A DNA stretch of 64,000 nucleotides from Amantichitinum ursilacus (GCF_001294205.1 NZ_LAQT01000006.1:1-64000); one strand, 5' to 3'; shown: positions 1 to 12,264, counted from the stretch's first letter. Numbers and translations are program-made. The notes: generated by a model not told the origin, from the letters alone.

Positions 1-110
1 GGGGACAACGCACATTTCCCCGATTACGCCATGCCCCTCATTCCTTGCTGCCATCCCGATTTCGCGTTTTTGACAACTTCGGTGGCATAACCCAAATGTG
101 CGTTGCCCCT
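1..110. repeat. Inverted repeat at the window edge
   Basis: Bases 1-17 (GGGGACAACGCACATTT) match, almost perfectly, the reverse complement of bases 94-110 (AAATGTGCGTTGCCCC). About 76 bases separate the arms. The structure may continue beyond the left edge. No gene is visible in it. Confidence 0.6.
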
Positions 111-140
111 TTGGGGTAACGCACCCTACGTTTACTGCAC

Positions 141-283
141 GCCTTCGCGAGGAGGCAAACATGCGGACGTTTCGCCCGGTTGTTCTTGCATACCCCCGTG
201 AGGGGCAAGCGTGCTGGCGTTCGGGGTTTTTGCGGGCCTTCGTGAGGAGGTAAACATGCGCGGGTTCGGCCCGGCCGTTCTTG
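141..283. repeat. Imperfect 48-bp direct repeat
   Basis: Bases 141-188 and 236-283 are two diverged copies of one 48-bp unit. Both begin GCCTTCG and contain GAGGAGG(C/T)AAACATGCG, and both end in GTTCTTG. Each carries a Shine-Dalgarno-like GGAGG before an ATG, but no credible protein follows, so this looks like duplicated non-coding DNA. Confidence 0.5.
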
Positions 284-298
284 TTTGCTACTTTGGGT

Positions 299-677
299 GG
301 TGGGTCTTGACCCACCCTATGGGACCGCAGCGTAAATCAGACGAAAGCGATAAGCACACACAAACCCCATTCACTGTCACGGCCCAGCATCCACGCCCGC
401 CCGATGTTGCGCAGCAACGAGGCCAGCGCGGCTAGCAAACCAACGCCATCTCTTGAGCGCGCGAAGGGAGGCGACCCGGAGGGGCTCCGACTGAGCGTCG
501 CGTCCGCGGAGCGGCAGCTATGCAACCCAAAGGATTTGCTTGAGGCTTTTGACCTACCCCCGCATTGCGGCAGCTAAGGGCGGCCTCTTTGGTTACTTTC
601 TCGGCTGTAGGAGAAAGTGACGTGCTCCCGGGCACCCCCCGGGTATCAAAACATGCGCCGCAGGCTCAAGCGGTTAA
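299..677 (-). repeat. Composite intergenic repeat, copy 1
   Basis: Read on the minus strand from 677, this starts TTAACCGCTT, AGCCTGCGGCGCATG, then a GATACCCGGGGG / CCCGGGAGCACGT segment. It passes a stretch encoding CRSADATLSRSP in one frame and ends at the palindrome 299-316 (GGTGGGTC-TT-GACCCACC). The same order is found on the plus strand at 24572-24975 and 39320-39719. The frame is not kept intact between copies, so I treat it as a non-coding repeat rather than a gene. I see no gene in the rest of 1-998. Confidence 0.75.
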
Positions 678-947
678 GGCTTGCCCCGCAGCAGTCGAAC
701 CCAGACCCCAGACAGACAGGCTGACAGCCATACGGGGATTCTGGACATCCCCGACATCCCCGACATCAAGCATTCGCCCCAAAAATCAACGCCGCGGCCG
801 ATGCGCACCGTGTCGTTCCAGTACTGGCGATCATCCAGTTCCGGCCGTCGCTGGGTGAACAGGCTGTAGATGCGAAGCGTAAATCCCGCGTACGCAAACG
901 TCCGCCATTCCAAAAGCAACCCGCCCGCCCAGCCAGCCGCCAAAACG

Positions 948-977
948 AAAAAACGGCAGCCGAAGCTGCCGTTTGTG
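948..977 (-). terminator. Rho-independent terminator of the PEP-CTERM gene
   Basis: The stem AAACGGCAGC / GCTGCCGTTT (951-960 with 965-974) has a four-base loop. On the minus strand a T-run follows. It lies 25 bases past the stop of the minus-strand gene ending at 999. Confidence 0.85.
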
Positions 978-998
978 TCTTGCAATCGGCTAAGACGA

Positions 999-1493
999 TT
1001 ACACTGCGCGGCGACGTGCGCGGGCTGCGACCAGAGCCACCAGACCCAGACCCATCAGGGCGTAGGTTTCGGGTTCCGGAACCGGTGCAGTCGGTGCGCC
1101 GACAGCGAAGATGCCCAGCGAGAAGTTGCCGAGGCCGTTCACGCCAGTGCCCGTGCCGGTCAGGGTGTAGGTGTAGGTGCTGAACGTATCCAGCGAAACA
1201 CCCAGCCAGTGGCCAGCGGTGGTGGTGCCAACCAGCGTGCTGCCTTTGTACAGCGACAGGATGGAGTCAGAGAACGTGATGGCGCCAGGAACATCAGCCA
1301 CCGAGTAGAACGCGGTCAGCGCGCCGCCCAGGCTGGTGGTGTCCAGCGTCCACGAACCGCTGTAAGCGCCGTTGACAGGGCCGGTAGCGGTGTAGATGGA
1401 CAGGCCTTCGCTCACGGTACCCAGGTTGGTAGCGAAAGCGCCGGTGGAAGCTGCGGCCAGCGCGAGGCTGGCAATAACGGTACGAAGTTTCAT
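999..1493 (-). CDS. PEP-CTERM sorting-domain protein, function unknown
   Basis: A 164-aa secreted protein. An N-terminal signal peptide (MKLRTVIASLALAAASTGAFA) is followed by a small Gly/Thr/Ser-rich domain. The C-terminus is a textbook exosortase signal: VPEPETYALM, a hydrophobic helix and an Arg-rich tail (ARARRR). Such proteins are exported, then cleaved and anchored by an EpsH-type exosortase, often alongside exopolysaccharide production. A strong ribosome site (AAGGAGA) precedes the ATG. The mature part has no catalytic motif that I recognise; it looks like a FxDxxx-type structural domain, but that is only an impression. The exosortase is not in this window. Confidence 0.85.
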   Translation of the reverse strand: MKLRTVIASLALAAASTGAFATNLGTVSEGLSIYTATGPVNGAYSGSWTLDTTSLGGALTAFYSVADVPGAITFSDSILSLYKGSTLVGTTTAGHWLGVSLDTFSTYTYTLTGTGTGVNGLGNFSLGIFAVGAPTAPVPEPETYALMGLGLVALVAARARRRAV

Positions 1494-2042
1494 TTGTAAA
1501 TCTCCTTGGCAAGTCGGATGGTTTTGTGCCGTTGGTATTACCCTTTTGGGGTCCCCGTGACATAAGCTGTGCGTGGCCTTAGGGGGCCTGCGCCAGCAGC
1601 TCCCATTCCGGTTCGTGGCCCGGCGGGACTGCTTGATGCTGCATAGGCATCGAGACTTCTTGTGCAGGCTGAAATCGCAAAATGCGTGGCCTTTCTCACC
1701 GCGCGGTTTGCACCTGATTTCAGTGATTGCATGCTATCAAGTAAGTTGAATTCTTTCAATAACTTTTTGATTCCTGGTGAAAATCGAAGGGAATTTGTAA
1801 GAAATACAGCAAATCCTGATAAAGGTAGCGCAAAAACGGTGCTTTTTGCGTGCTTTTGCCGCACCGTGCTGGCGCGTGTCAGAATTCGGCTTATGCCCGC
1901 AACGCCCCAGCTGCAAAGGATTGCAGGCTTTATTAAAGTAAAACGTCAGATTTTGTAAGTGGATTTTTTCGACTACAGTGCGCGCAATTAAAACGGTTGC
2001 GCCACTGTGGTGCGGGGTCAGCAATCAACAGGACAGGTGTCA
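1494..2042. other. Intergenic region between the PEP-CTERM gene and earP
   Basis: About 550 bases, distinctly more AT-rich than the genes around it, particularly from 1690 to 1990. It must hold the promoters of the leftward PEP-CTERM gene and the rightward earP gene. No ORF with convincing protein character and no obvious structured RNA was seen. Confidence 0.5.
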
Positions 2043-3179
2043 GTGGCTGATAAACGGTGGGTAATCTGGTGTCGCGTGGTCGACAATTTTGGTGATATCG
2101 GCGTTTGTTGGCGTCTTGCGAGTCAACTACATCACAACTACAACGCCCAAGTGACGCTGTGGGTAGATGATCTGGCGACCTTTGCGCAGTTATTGCCAGC
2201 CGTCGCAAACGTGGCCGAGCAGGTACTGGAGGGCGTCACCATCAGACACTGGTCCGCCACGCCCGCGTTGGACGATGCGCCAGCCGATGTGGTGATTGAG
2301 GCCTTCGCCTGCGAACTGCCGCCCCTTGCGATCGCTGCGATGCGCGCGCAGCAACCGTTGCCGTTGTGGCTGAATCTGGAATATCTGTCGGCTGAGCCTT
2401 GGGTGGTGGACTGTCATGGTTTGCCGTCGCCACAGGGTGGAGGCCTGAACAAATATTTCTTCTTTCCGGGCTTTAGCGCGGGCACCGGCGGCGTATTGGG
2501 CGAGGCTGATTTGCCAGCGCGCCGCGCGGCATGGGGGCCGAGCCAGCGCGACGCCTGGTTGCATGCTCAGGGGGTGACGGCGCCGGCGCACTTTACCGTA
2601 AGCCTGTTTGCCTATGAGAACGCCGCGCTGCCTGCTTTATTAGAACAGTGGGCAGCGAGCCCCACGCCGATCAATATCCTGATGCCGCAAGGGCGCATCT
2701 GGACCTCGCTGCAAGCGGTGGTCGGGCCGCTGCAATTGGGACAACCGTTGCAACACGGCGCAGCCACAATCTATCCGCTGCCAATGCGGCCGCAAGCTGA
2801 ATACGACGCCTTGTTGTGGAGTTGCGACCTGAACTTTGTGCGCGGCGAAGACAGCTTTGTGCGTGCGCAATGGGCGGGGCTGCCCTTGGTCTGGCACATC
2901 TATCCGCAGGAAGACGCAGTGCATCTGATCAAGCTGGATGCGTTTATTGAGCTTTATCTGAAAGACGCGCCCGCGGACGCTGCCGCCGCGTTACGCGCGC
3001 TGACCTATGGCTGGAACCACGGCGACCTGACCCACGGCGGCGTCACCCACGCGTGGCAAAGTGTGGTTGCGCATTGGCCCGCCTTGCGCATGCATGCACA
3101 GCGCTGGGCCGCCCATCTGGACGCCTTGGGTAATTTGGCAGCCAATCTGGCCAGATTCGCAAATGCCAGGCTAAAATAG
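2043..3179 (+). CDS. earP: EF-P arginine rhamnosyltransferase EarP
   Basis: Transfers rhamnose from dTDP-rhamnose to Arg32 of elongation factor P, which activates EF-P to rescue ribosomes stalled at polyproline. The product is a GT-B fold inverting glycosyltransferase. From the GTG at 2043 it is 378 aa, close to known EarP proteins. The motif DNFGDIG near the N-terminus supplies the two essential aspartates (D14, D18), and RGEDSF around residue 269 gives the conserved glutamate of the nucleotide-sugar site. I chose GTG 2043 because AGGACA lies 8 bases upstream and the protein then begins [10 protein letters not shown]. Earlier in-frame GTGs at 2007 and 2037 are possible. The efp gene follows, as is usual for this family. 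Confidence 0.95.
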   Translation: MADKRWVIWCRVVDNFGDIGVCWRLASQLHHNYNAQVTLWVDDLATFAQLLPAVANVAEQVLEGVTIRHWSATPALDDAPADVVIEAFACELPPLAIAAMRAQQPLPLWLNLEYLSAEPWVVDCHGLPSPQGGGLNKYFFFPGFSAGTGGVLGEADLPARRAAWGPSQRDAWLHAQGVTAPAHFTVSLFAYENAALPALLEQWAASPTPINILMPQGRIWTSLQAVVGPLQLGQPLQHGAATIYPLPMRPQAEYDALLWSCDLNFVRGEDSFVRAQWAGLPLVWHIYPQEDAVHLIKLDAFIELYLKDAPADAAAALRALTYGWNHGDLTHGGVTHAWQSVVAHWPALRMHAQRWAAHLDALGNLAANLARFANARLK

Positions 3180-3270
3180 CCGGTTTTTAAAATCCCGTTT
3201 AGCGACCGGCTGCAGCGATGCCGGTTATGAACAGCAACGTTTCAGCTTATTGCAACAGGAAGATTTTGAG

Positions 3271-3834
3271 ATGAAGACCGCACAGGAAGTCCGTTCGGGT
3301 AACGTAATCATGGTCGACGGCGCGCCGCTGGTTGTGCAAAAGACCGAATACAACAAGTCGGGTCGTAACTCGGCGGTTGTAAAAATGAAGATGAAGAACC
3401 TGCTGACCGACGCACCGTCCGAAGCCATCTACAAGGCGGATGACAAGTTTGACGTCGTGGTTCTGGACAAGAAAGACTGCACCTACTCGTACTTTGCTGA
3501 CCCGATGTACGTGTTTATGGACGCTGAATTCAACCAGTACGAAGTCGAAGCCGAAAACGTCGGCGACGCCGTTGGCTTTATCGTTGATGGCATGGAAGAC
3601 CAGTGCGAAGTGACGTTCTACGACGGCAAGGCGATCTCGGTTGAACTGCCGACCACCATCGTGCGCGAAGTGGAATACACCGAACCGGCCGTCCGTGGCG
3701 ACACGTCGGGCAAGGTGATGAAGCCGGCCCGTCTGAAAGGCACTACCACCGAGATCCAGGTGGCTGCGTTTATCGAAATCGGTGATCGCATCGAAATCGA
3801 TACCCGCACCTTCGAATTCAAAAAGCGCGCCTGA
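3271..3834 (+). CDS. efp: Elongation factor P (Arg32 type)
   Basis: A 187-aa translation factor that binds between the P and E sites and promotes peptide-bond formation at consecutive prolines. The KOW-like N-domain carries the loop YNKSGRNSA, with Arg at position 32. This is the residue modified by EarP, in contrast to the Lys34 type modified by EpmA. Two OB-fold domains follow, ending in the conserved [10 protein letters not shown] region. The ATG at 3271 is preceded by AGGAAG. It lies 91 bases after earP, so the two are probably co-transcribed or have a short internal promoter. Enzyme and substrate side by side make the modification assignment secure. Confidence 0.98.
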   Translation: MKTAQEVRSGNVIMVDGAPLVVQKTEYNKSGRNSAVVKMKMKNLLTDAPSEAIYKADDKFDVVVLDKKDCTYSYFADPMYVFMDAEFNQYEVEAENVGDAVGFIVDGMEDQCEVTFYDGKAISVELPTTIVREVEYTEPAVRGDTSGKVMKPARLKGTTTEIQVAAFIEIGDRIEIDTRTFEFKKRA

Positions 3835-3858
3835 TTGATCGGCCTTGCTGTTTGAATC

Positions 3859-3889
3859 AAAAAAACCCGCTTACGAGCGGGTTTTTTTT
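3859..3889. terminator. Bidirectional terminator between efp and truC
   Basis: The stem ACCCGC / GCGGGT has a short loop, with an A-run before it and eight T's after it. It can serve both the rightward efp and the leftward truC gene, whose stop lies inside the T-run. Confidence 0.9.
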
Positions 3890-4625
3890 ACGCCTGTAGA
3901 TCATCCGGGATAGCCCAACCGAGCCCGTGCACTACCTCGCCAAAGTCGGCCGCCAGCGGGCAGGTGAGGGCGAGGGTCTCGCCCGTCACCGGATGTGGAA
4001 AACGCATGGCGCTGCAGGCCAGCAACAAACGCGCATGGCCAAATACTTCGGCAAATTTGCGATTGTGCTGGCCCTTGCCGTAGGTGGCGTCGCCGATGAT
4101 GGGATGGCTGATGTGTTTAAGGTGGCGGCGCAGCTGGTGGCGCCGCCCGGTGATCGGGTTCAGTTCGACCAGCGCGTAGCGGCTTTCAGGATATTTATCG
4201 ATTTGCCACGGCTGGGTGGTGGTGGCCAGCGTCTTGTATTCGGTTACCGCATCCTGGATCGGGCCTTGCGGCGCGCCCGCGCGGATTTCTGATTCATCAA
4301 GCTGCTTGGCCAGCGCATGGTCGATGACGCCCGCGTCGCTGGGCCAGCCGCGCACAATCGCGTGATAGCGTTTGTGCACGTGCTGATGCTCAAACGCCAA
4401 CGACAAGGCGCGGCCCGCTTCCGGGTTCAGACCAAACAGCAACAAGCCAGATGTGCCCTTATCCAGCCGATGCGCTGGATACACGCGGCGGCCCAACTGG
4501 TCGCGCAGCAATTGCACGGCAAAGCGCGTTTCGTGGCGATCCAGCATCGAGCGATGCACCAACAAGCCCGAAGGCTTGTGGATGGCGACGATTTGCTCGT
4601 CCATAAACACAATCGGTAATGCCAA
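3888..4625 (-). CDS. truC: tRNA pseudouridine(65) synthase TruC
   Basis: Isomerises U65 of certain tRNAs to pseudouridine. The protein is 245 aa, of the RluA superfamily. HRLDKGTSGLLLF around residue 52 holds the catalytic Asp55. The pattern of KPSGLLVHRSMLDRHE and GRRHQLRRHLKHISHPIIGD is that of TruC rather than RluC or RluD, and there is no N-terminal S4 domain. It begins 6 bases after the uvrB stop on the same strand, so it is almost certainly translated from the uvrB message. Confidence 0.9.
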   Translation of the reverse strand: MALPIVFMDEQIVAIHKPSGLLVHRSMLDRHETRFAVQLLRDQLGRRVYPAHRLDKGTSGLLLFGLNPEAGRALSLAFEHQHVHKRYHAIVRGWPSDAGVIDHALAKQLDESEIRAGAPQGPIQDAVTEYKTLATTTQPWQIDKYPESRYALVELNPITGRRHQLRRHLKHISHPIIGDATYGKGQHNRKFAEVFGHARLLLACSAMRFPHPVTGETLALTCPLAADFGEVVHGLGWAIPDDLQA

Positions 4626-4631
4626 GGCTGT

Positions 4632-6677
4632 TTATTCCGCGCCAAACGCACGCATGCGCAAGATTCTGAGTTGATCGCGCATTTGGGCGGCCTTCTCGAA
4701 TTCCAGATTCTTGGCGGCGGCCAGCATTTCTTTTTCCAGCCGCTTGAGTTCGCGCGCCAGATCTTTCTGGTCCATTTCTTCCACCAGGCGCTGGCTCTTG
4801 GCCTCCAATCGATCGGCCGCGGCCTCTTCGGCGTTATACACGCCGTCGATAATGTCCTTGATGCGCTTGGTAATCGACTTGGGCACGATGCCGTTATCAA
4901 GGTTGAACTGCACTTGCTTGGCGCGCCGGCGCTGGGTTTCGTCGATGGCTTTGCGCATCGAGTCGGTAACCCGGTCGGCATACAGAATGGCGCGGCCGTT
5001 CAGGTTACGCGCGGCGCGGCCGATGGTCTGGATCAAGCTGCGCTCGCTGCGCAAGAAGCCTTCCTTGTCGGCATCGAGAATGGCCACCAAAGACACTTCG
5101 GGGATATCCAGACCCTCGCGCAACAAGTTGATGCCGATCAGCACATCGAACACGCCCAGCCGCAGATCGCGAATAATCTCAACCCGCTCCACCGTATCGA
5201 TGTCCGAGTGCAGATAGCGCACTTTAACGCCGTGCTCGCCCAGGTATTCGGTCAGCTGTTCGGCCATGCGCTTGGTCAGCGTGGTTACCAGCACACGCTC
5301 GCCAATGGCGGCGCGTTTATTGATTTCGGACAGCACATCGTCCACCTGCGTGCCCACCGGGCGCACTTCGATTTCCGGGTCGACCAGACCGGTAGGGCGC
5401 ACCAGTTGTTCCACCACCTGGCCCTGATGCTTTTCTTCGTAATCCGCCGGGGTGGCGGACACAAAGATGGTTTGCGGCATCATGCCTTCAAATTCTTCAA
5501 ACTTGAGCGGACGGTTATCCATGGCGCTGGGCATACGGAAACCGTAATCAACCAGGTTTTCTTTACGCGCGCGGTCACCGCGATACATGCCGCCAATCTG
5601 GCCTATCATCACGTGCGACTCATCCAGAAACATCAACGAGTTGCGCGGCAGATAGTCGATCAGCGTGGGGGGCGGCTCGCCGGCCTTTTTGCCGGAAAAG
5701 TGGCGTGAGTAGTTTTCGATGCCTTTGCAAAAGCCCATTTCATTGAGCATTTCCAGATCAAACCGCGTGCGCTGTTCCAGCCGCTGCGCTTCCACCAGTT
5801 TGTTTTCTTTGTAATAGAAGTCGAGCCGGCTTTTGAGCTCGGTTTTGATAGTCTCCACCGCGCGCAGCACGGTATCGCGCGGCGTCACGTAATGGCTGGA
5901 CGGAAAAACGGTAAACCGGCCCATGCGTTGTTTGATATGGCCGGTGAGCGGATCAAACAGGTTGATGGTTTCGATTTCGTCGTCAAACAGGCTGATGCGT
6001 ACGGCCAGCTCGGCGTTCTCGGCGGGGAAGACGTCAATGACGTCGCCACGCACGCGGAAGGTGCCGCGCGAGAACGCCATTTCATTGCGCTCGTACTGCA
6101 TCACCGTCAGGCGTTTGATGATGTCGCGCTGCGGATGGGTTTCGCCCTCTTTGAGGTGCAAAATCATCTTGTGATAATCGCTCGGGTCGCCAATACCGTA
6201 GATGGCCGAGACGGTGGCCACGATGATTACATCGGGGCGTTCCAGCATCGCTTTGGTGGCGGACAGCCGCATTTGCTCAATGTGCTCGTTGATCGAAGAG
6301 TCTTTCTCGATAAACAAATCCTTGGACGGCACATACGCTTCGGGCTGGTAGTAGTCGTAATACGAGACGAAGTATTCGACGGCATTTTCCGGAAAGAACT
6401 CACGGAATTCGGAATAAAGCTGCGCCGCCAGCGTCTTGTTGGGCGCCATCACAATCGCCGGGCGGCCCGTGCGCGCGATGACATTGGCCATCGTGTAGGT
6501 CTTGCCCGAGCCGGTTACGCCCAGCAGCGTCTGAAACTGCAAGCCATCCTCCAGACCTTCTACCAACTGGTCGATGGCCACTGGCTGGTCCCCCGACGGC
6601 GGAAAAGGCTGGAACAGCTTGTACGGCGAATTCGGGAATTCTACAAACACGGGGCTATCCTCAAGGCGTTTGCGCAA
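4632..6677 (-). CDS. uvrB: Excinuclease ABC subunit B
   Basis: The damage-verification helicase-like subunit of nucleotide excision repair, acting with UvrA and UvrC. It is 681 aa. The Walker A motif GVTGSGKT is at residues 53-60. The beta-hairpin region with [15 protein letters not shown], helicase motifs such as [16 protein letters not shown] and the SATPADYE segment are all present. A C-terminal UVR domain ([31 protein letters not shown]) contacts UvrC. It is the first gene of a two-gene operon with truC. I could not identify a convincing LexA box upstream; GAACGTTC near 6713 is too short a palindrome. Confidence 0.98.
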   Translation of the reverse strand: MRKRLEDSPVFVEFPNSPYKLFQPFPPSGDQPVAIDQLVEGLEDGLQFQTLLGVTGSGKTYTMANVIARTGRPAIVMAPNKTLAAQLYSEFREFFPENAVEYFVSYYDYYQPEAYVPSKDLFIEKDSSINEHIEQMRLSATKAMLERPDVIIVATVSAIYGIGDPSDYHKMILHLKEGETHPQRDIIKRLTVMQYERNEMAFSRGTFRVRGDVIDVFPAENAELAVRISLFDDEIETINLFDPLTGHIKQRMGRFTVFPSSHYVTPRDTVLRAVETIKTELKSRLDFYYKENKLVEAQRLEQRTRFDLEMLNEMGFCKGIENYSRHFSGKKAGEPPPTLIDYLPRNSLMFLDESHVMIGQIGGMYRGDRARKENLVDYGFRMPSAMDNRPLKFEEFEGMMPQTIFVSATPADYEEKHQGQVVEQLVRPTGLVDPEIEVRPVGTQVDDVLSEINKRAAIGERVLVTTLTKRMAEQLTEYLGEHGVKVRYLHSDIDTVERVEIIRDLRLGVFDVLIGINLLREGLDIPEVSLVAILDADKEGFLRSERSLIQTIGRAARNLNGRAILYADRVTDSMRKAIDETQRRRAKQVQFNLDNGIVPKSITKRIKDIIDGVYNAEEAAADRLEAKSQRLVEEMDQKDLARELKRLEKEMLAAAKNLEFEKAAQMRDQLRILRMRAFGAE

Positions 6678-6908
6678 TCGATGGATTCTACGCGCAAAAA
6701 ACGGTTCATGAAACGAACGTTCTATGAGAAGTGGCGCTGGCCCGGAAAGATTTCAATATCGCCGCTGTCGCGACGAAACGGCAGCGCTTTCCTACGTGCC
6801 CCGCGCTAAGCCAGCTCCCCATCTTCGGCTTAGCCCTTGGTTTTAGCTTTAGCCCTGGCCCTGGCCCCGCGACAGCGAAGCGCCTCGCAGCATCAACAAA
6901 GCCGCGTC

Positions 6909-7028
6909 GGGGGCGGTGCAGTGCGGTCAGTTCGCATACCGCCGGAACGGAAGAACCGGAGTGGCCAGGTAGGCCATGAGGATTCTGAGTACCGCCGGGA
7001 TGCGAAATGGCCGTGCTGCACCGCCCCC
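6909..7028. repeat. Large imperfect inverted repeat
   Basis: Bases 6909-6944 (starting GGGGGCGGTGCAG) pair with 6990-7028 (ending CTGCACCGCCCCC), with scattered mismatches. About 45 bases lie between. The whole could fold into one long hairpin. No protein is encoded, and the size and shape are like a short palindromic or MITE-type element. Mobility is not shown by anything here. Confidence 0.6.
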
Positions 7029-7032
7029 TCAA

Positions 7033-7062
7033 TAAAAAAACCCCGCGGGTCTAACCGCGGGG
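7033..7062 (-). terminator. Terminator of acs
   Basis: The stem ACCCCGCGG / CCGCGGGGT has a five-base loop, and on the minus strand a run of seven T's follows. It lies just past the acs stop at 7084. Confidence 0.9.
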
Positions 7063-7083
7063 TAATGCTGTGCTGCCATGGGG

Positions 7084-9051
<1,968 letters not shown>

Positions 9052-9124
9052 GCGTGCTCCACTGCGGAGTAAGGAATAGTGTGTATGGACTCTAAAGCTG
9101 ACGATGCCTGCAATCCAATCGTGT

Positions 9125-9151
9125 TTTTTGATGCGGCGAATCAGTAACGCT
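9125..9151 (-). promoter_or_regulatory. Candidate acetate operator upstream of acs
   Basis: Read on the minus strand it is AGCGTT, AC, TGATT, CGC, CGCATCAAAAA. The dyad TGAT-N7-ATCA is preserved. It lies about 75-100 bases before the acs ATG. It matches the element at 12238-12264 upstream of yjcH at 22 of 27 positions, including both dyad arms and both flanks. Confidence 0.55.
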
Positions 9152-9316
9152 GATATTGCGCCGCAACATCGTGGCCACATTTCTGATCGCGTAATGCATG
9201 TTAGTTGCTGATTTATTGTGTTTTTTTGTGCAAGCCAAGCGCGACATTCACATAGTATTGGCCCGCCGCGCTTGCTAGATTGCCTGCCTTTTGCCTGGCA
9301 AGGGAACGCAACTATC

Positions 9317-9973
9317 ATGTTCGCAAAACATTATCTGGCCGAGTTTTTCGGCACGTTGATTCTGGTGTTATTTGGCTGTGGCGCCGCGGTGTTCGCGGGG
9401 CCGGAGATTGGCCACACGGGTATCGCTTTCGCATTTGGGCTGGCCATCGTGACGGTCGCTTATGGTTTTGGGCATTGGTCGGGCGCACACGTTAACCCGG
9501 CCGTCACGCTGGGCGTGCTGATCGCGGGCCGCATGCGGCCGCAACGGGCGCTGGGTTATATCGTGGCCCAATGCCTGGGCGCGATGGCGGGTGCGGCGAT
9601 CATTTATCTGATCGCGACCGGCCAGGGCGGCACGGCCACCCAGTTTGGCCAGAACCAGTACGCCGATGGCGCGCTGCAAGCGGCGCTGGTGTTTGAGTTC
9701 GTTGCCACACTGATTTTTGTGTCGATGATTCTGGGCGTCACGTCGCGCGCGGAAAACGCCTTGATCGCTGGCGTGGCCATCGGCCTGACGCTGACCGCGA
9801 TCCACCTGGTGGGCATTCCGCTGACCGGCACTTCGGTGAATCCGGCGCGTAGCCTGGGCCCGGCCTTGTTTGCCGGTGGCATTGCGCTGTCGCAACTGTG
9901 GTTGTTCTTGCTGGCACCCGCTGCCGCCGGCGTGATTGCCGGCATGGGTCAACGCCTGCTGGAGCGCCCATAA
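9317..9973 (+). CDS. aqpZ: Aquaporin Z, water channel
   Basis: An inner-membrane water channel of 218 aa with six membrane helices. Both NPA boxes are present (N60 and N175). The selectivity filter reads Phe40, His163, Thr172, Arg178, spaced exactly as in the E. coli water-specific AqpZ. This argues against a glycerol facilitator. The start at ATG 9317 gives [13 protein letters not shown]; a longer upstream frame exists but lacks coding character. The gene is divergent from acs across 265 bases, and no functional link between the two is evident. Confidence 0.95.
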   Translation: MFAKHYLAEFFGTLILVLFGCGAAVFAGPEIGHTGIAFAFGLAIVTVAYGFGHWSGAHVNPAVTLGVLIAGRMRPQRALGYIVAQCLGAMAGAAIIYLIATGQGGTATQFGQNQYADGALQAALVFEFVATLIFVSMILGVTSRAENALIAGVAIGLTLTAIHLVGIPLTGTSVNPARSLGPALFAGGIALSQLWLFLLAPAAAGVIAGMGQRLLERP

Positions 9974-9998
9974 GCCATAGCAAGGGTACGTACTAACG

Positions 9999-10028
9999 AA
10001 AACGCCCCGCAGCAAGCGGGGCGTTTTC
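9999..10028 (+). terminator. Terminator of aqpZ
   Basis: The stem AAAACGCCCCGC / GCGGGGCGTTTT ends in T's about 25 bases after the aqpZ stop. Its A-run on the other side could also serve actP transcripts coming from the right. Confidence 0.85.
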
Positions 10029-10104
10029 ACGAGGTGGTCCCCGTTTTTTTTGTGATGCAGTGTCATACCTTCTTTTTTTGCTTCGTCTCCGATCCTGCTA
10101 TGCC

Positions 10105-11784
10105 TTAATGGCTGGCGGCCCCTTCGGCGCCCACGCCGGTCATCGAGCGCACAAACTGCGCATCGAAAGCGGCTTTTTCTTGAGCGGCAGCAGCGCTGGT
10201 ATCCATTTTTGACACCGCCCAGATCACGATAAAGGCCAGCGGCATCGAGAAGATCGACGGGTTGTCATACGGGAAGATGGGCGCGGCATTGCCGAGAATC
10301 TTCACCCACACGGTGGGGCCAGTGACGATCATGGCCACCGCGCAGAGCAGGCCCAGCGAACCGCCCGCGACCGCGCCCCGCGTGGTCAGGCCACGCCAGA
10401 ACATGGCCAGGAACAACACCGGAAAGTTAGCCGAAGCCGCCACCGAGAAGGCCAGGCCCACCATAAAGGCGACGTTGGTTTTCTGGAACGCGATACCCAG
10501 CAGGATGGCCACTACGCCCAAGCCCAGCGTGGCGTATTTCGATACGCGGATTTCGTGCGCTTCGTTAGTACGGCCACGAGCAAACACGTTGGCGTACAAG
10601 TCATGCGAGATCGCCGATGCGCCGCTGAGCGTCAGCCCCGACACCACGGCCAGGATGGTGGCAAATGCCACGGCCGAGATGAAGCCCTGGAACATATCGC
10701 CGCCCACCGCATAAGCCAGGTGAATGGCGGGCATGTTGGCGCCCCCAATCAACTGCGTGACCTGCTTGCCTTTTTCCATCACCGTGGTGGTGTACTCGGG
10801 CTTGCCCATCACCAGCATGATTGCGCCAAAGCCGATGATGAAGGTCAGGATGTAGAAGTAGCCGATAAAGCCGGTGGCATAAAACACCGATTTGCGTGCC
10901 TCTTTAGCGTCTTTAACCGTAAAGAAGCGCATCAGGATGTGCGGCAGGCCCGCGGTACCAAACATCAACCCGATGCCCAGCGAGATGGTTTCGATGGGCG
11001 AGGTATTGCCCGGCGCCATGATGGCCAGATGCTTGGGGTGCACTGACACGGCGGTCTGGAACAGCGTTTCAAAGCTGAAGCCCGCCGCCTGCATCACCAT
11101 AAACGCCATAAACGTGGCGCCACACAACAACATCACCGCCTTGATGATCTGCACCCAGGTGGTGGCCAGCATGCCGCCAAAGGTGACATACAGCACCATC
11201 AGCACGCCGACGATAATGACGGCGGTGGCGTAGGGCAGGCCAAACAGCAACTGGATCAGCTGACCCGCGCCCACCATCTGCGCGATCAGATACAGCGTCA
11301 CCACAATCAGCGTGCCGGTGGCGGCAAAGCTGCGGATCGGGGTTTGTTTAAGGCGATACGAGGCGACATCGGCAAAGGTAAATTTGCCCAGGTTACGCAG
11401 GCGTTCGGCCACCAGAAACGTGATGATCGGCCAGCCCACCAGAAAGCCCAGCGAGTAGATCAGCCCGTCATAGCCCTTGGTAAATACCAGCGCCGAGATA
11501 CCGAGAAACGACGCGGCCGACATAAAGTCACCGGCAATGGCCAGGCCATTCTGCAAACCGGTAATGCCGCCGCCTGCCGCGTAAAAATCTTTGGCTGAGC
11601 GGGTGCGACGCGCTGCCCAGTAAGTGATGCCCAAGGTAAATGCGACAAAAATCAGAAAGATGATAATGGCGTGCCAGTTGGTCTCGCGTTGCTTGACCGG
11701 GCCTTCCAGCGCACCGGCCGCCCACGTCGGCAAACTGGACATCAAGGCGATACTGGCCAGCGTAAGGCGATCAGTTGCGCGCAT
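10105..11784 (-). CDS. actP: Cation/acetate symporter ActP
   Basis: Sodium:solute symporter family permease that takes up acetate (and glycolate) with a cation. It is 559 aa. A cleavable N-terminal segment (ending PTWAAG) is followed by about 13 membrane helices. Typical family stretches are [29 protein letters not shown] and [11 protein letters not shown]. It overlaps the end of yjcH by 14 bases, so translation is coupled. The pair yjcH-actP with acs nearby is the standard acetate-uptake set. Confidence 0.95.
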   Translation of the reverse strand: MRATDRLTLASIALMSSLPTWAAGALEGPVKQRETNWHAIIIFLIFVAFTLGITYWAARRTRSAKDFYAAGGGITGLQNGLAIAGDFMSAASFLGISALVFTKGYDGLIYSLGFLVGWPIITFLVAERLRNLGKFTFADVASYRLKQTPIRSFAATGTLIVVTLYLIAQMVGAGQLIQLLFGLPYATAVIIVGVLMVLYVTFGGMLATTWVQIIKAVMLLCGATFMAFMVMQAAGFSFETLFQTAVSVHPKHLAIMAPGNTSPIETISLGIGLMFGTAGLPHILMRFFTVKDAKEARKSVFYATGFIGYFYILTFIIGFGAIMLVMGKPEYTTTVMEKGKQVTQLIGGANMPAIHLAYAVGGDMFQGFISAVAFATILAVVSGLTLSGASAISHDLYANVFARGRTNEAHEIRVSKYATLGLGVVAILLGIAFQKTNVAFMVGLAFSVAASANFPVLFLAMFWRGLTTRGAVAGGSLGLLCAVAMIVTGPTVWVKILGNAAPIFPYDNPSIFSMPLAFIVIWAVSKMDTSAAAAQEKAAFDAQFVRSMTGVGAEGAASH

Positions 11785-12091
11785 TGCGAGCCTCCGCGAT
11801 CACTTGTTGATTGAGCGTATCGAATTCGCCATTGGCGCGACGCACATAAATGCCAGTCAGCACAAACGCCAGCACAATCAACAACATGCCCAGTGGAATG
11901 CCGATGGTGGTGACACCGCCGGCAAACAGCGGGGTGCCCAGCACGGACGGGGCCAGCGCAATCATCAAAATCAGACCGACGTAGGCCACCAGGATGATGA
12001 TGGCCAGGGTCCAGCTGAGGCTGCTTTTTTTGTGCACCAGTTCATGAAACCTGGGATTGTTCTGGATACGCTGGATTACGGGGTCATCCAT
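11771..12091 (-). CDS. yjcH: DUF485 membrane protein YjcH, partner of ActP
   Basis: A 106-aa inner-membrane protein with a short N-terminal cytoplasmic part ([19 protein letters not shown]) and two membrane helices. DUF485 proteins nearly always precede actP, and their exact role is unknown. The ATG at 12091 has AGGAGAG upstream. The stop overlaps the actP start region by 14 bases. It is the first gene of the yjcH-actP operon, and the upstream region carries the element at 12238-12264. Confidence 0.93.
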   Translation of the reverse strand: MDDPVIQRIQNNPRFHELVHKKSSLSWTLAIIILVAYVGLILMIALAPSVLGTPLFAGGVTTIGIPLGMLLIVLAFVLTGIYVRRANGEFDTLNQQVIAEARNARN

Positions 12092-12237
12092 GTTCTCTCT
12101 CCTGAAAATCAATGCGGTGAGACCGACGCACGCGCGCAGCTTCTTGTGGATGAAGCCTTTATCTGCAGAGTCGTACATGCCGTGTGTTCGGGTCGTGCCT
12201 CACTGTATGGAGCGCCAGGAGCGGAAGCTAATTGCAA

Positions 12238-12264
12238 TTTTTGATGCGCGAAATCAAAAACGCT
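12238..12264 (-). promoter_or_regulatory. Candidate acetate operator upstream of yjcH-actP
   Basis: Read on the minus strand it is AGCGTT, TT, TGATT, TCG, CGCATCAAAAA. The plus strand shows the perfect 8-bp arms TTTTTGAT and ATCAAAAA around a 7-base centre. It is about 150-170 bases before the yjcH ATG and about 115-140 before the divergent lysR start. The sister copy is at 9125-9151 upstream of acs. Confidence 0.55.

Larger units (their letters stand above)
6678..7083. other. Intergenic region between uvrB and acs
   Basis: A gap of about 400 bases. It holds the uvrB promoter side, a large imperfect inverted repeat (6909-7028) and the acs terminator (7033-7062). No convincing gene was seen on either strand. 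Confidence 0.6.

Noticed and set aside
6700-6730. GAACGTTC near the uvrB start as an SOS box
   Set aside because: Proteobacterial LexA sites are CTGT-N8-ACAG, and Gram-positive type boxes need four bases between GAAC and GTTC. Neither fits.
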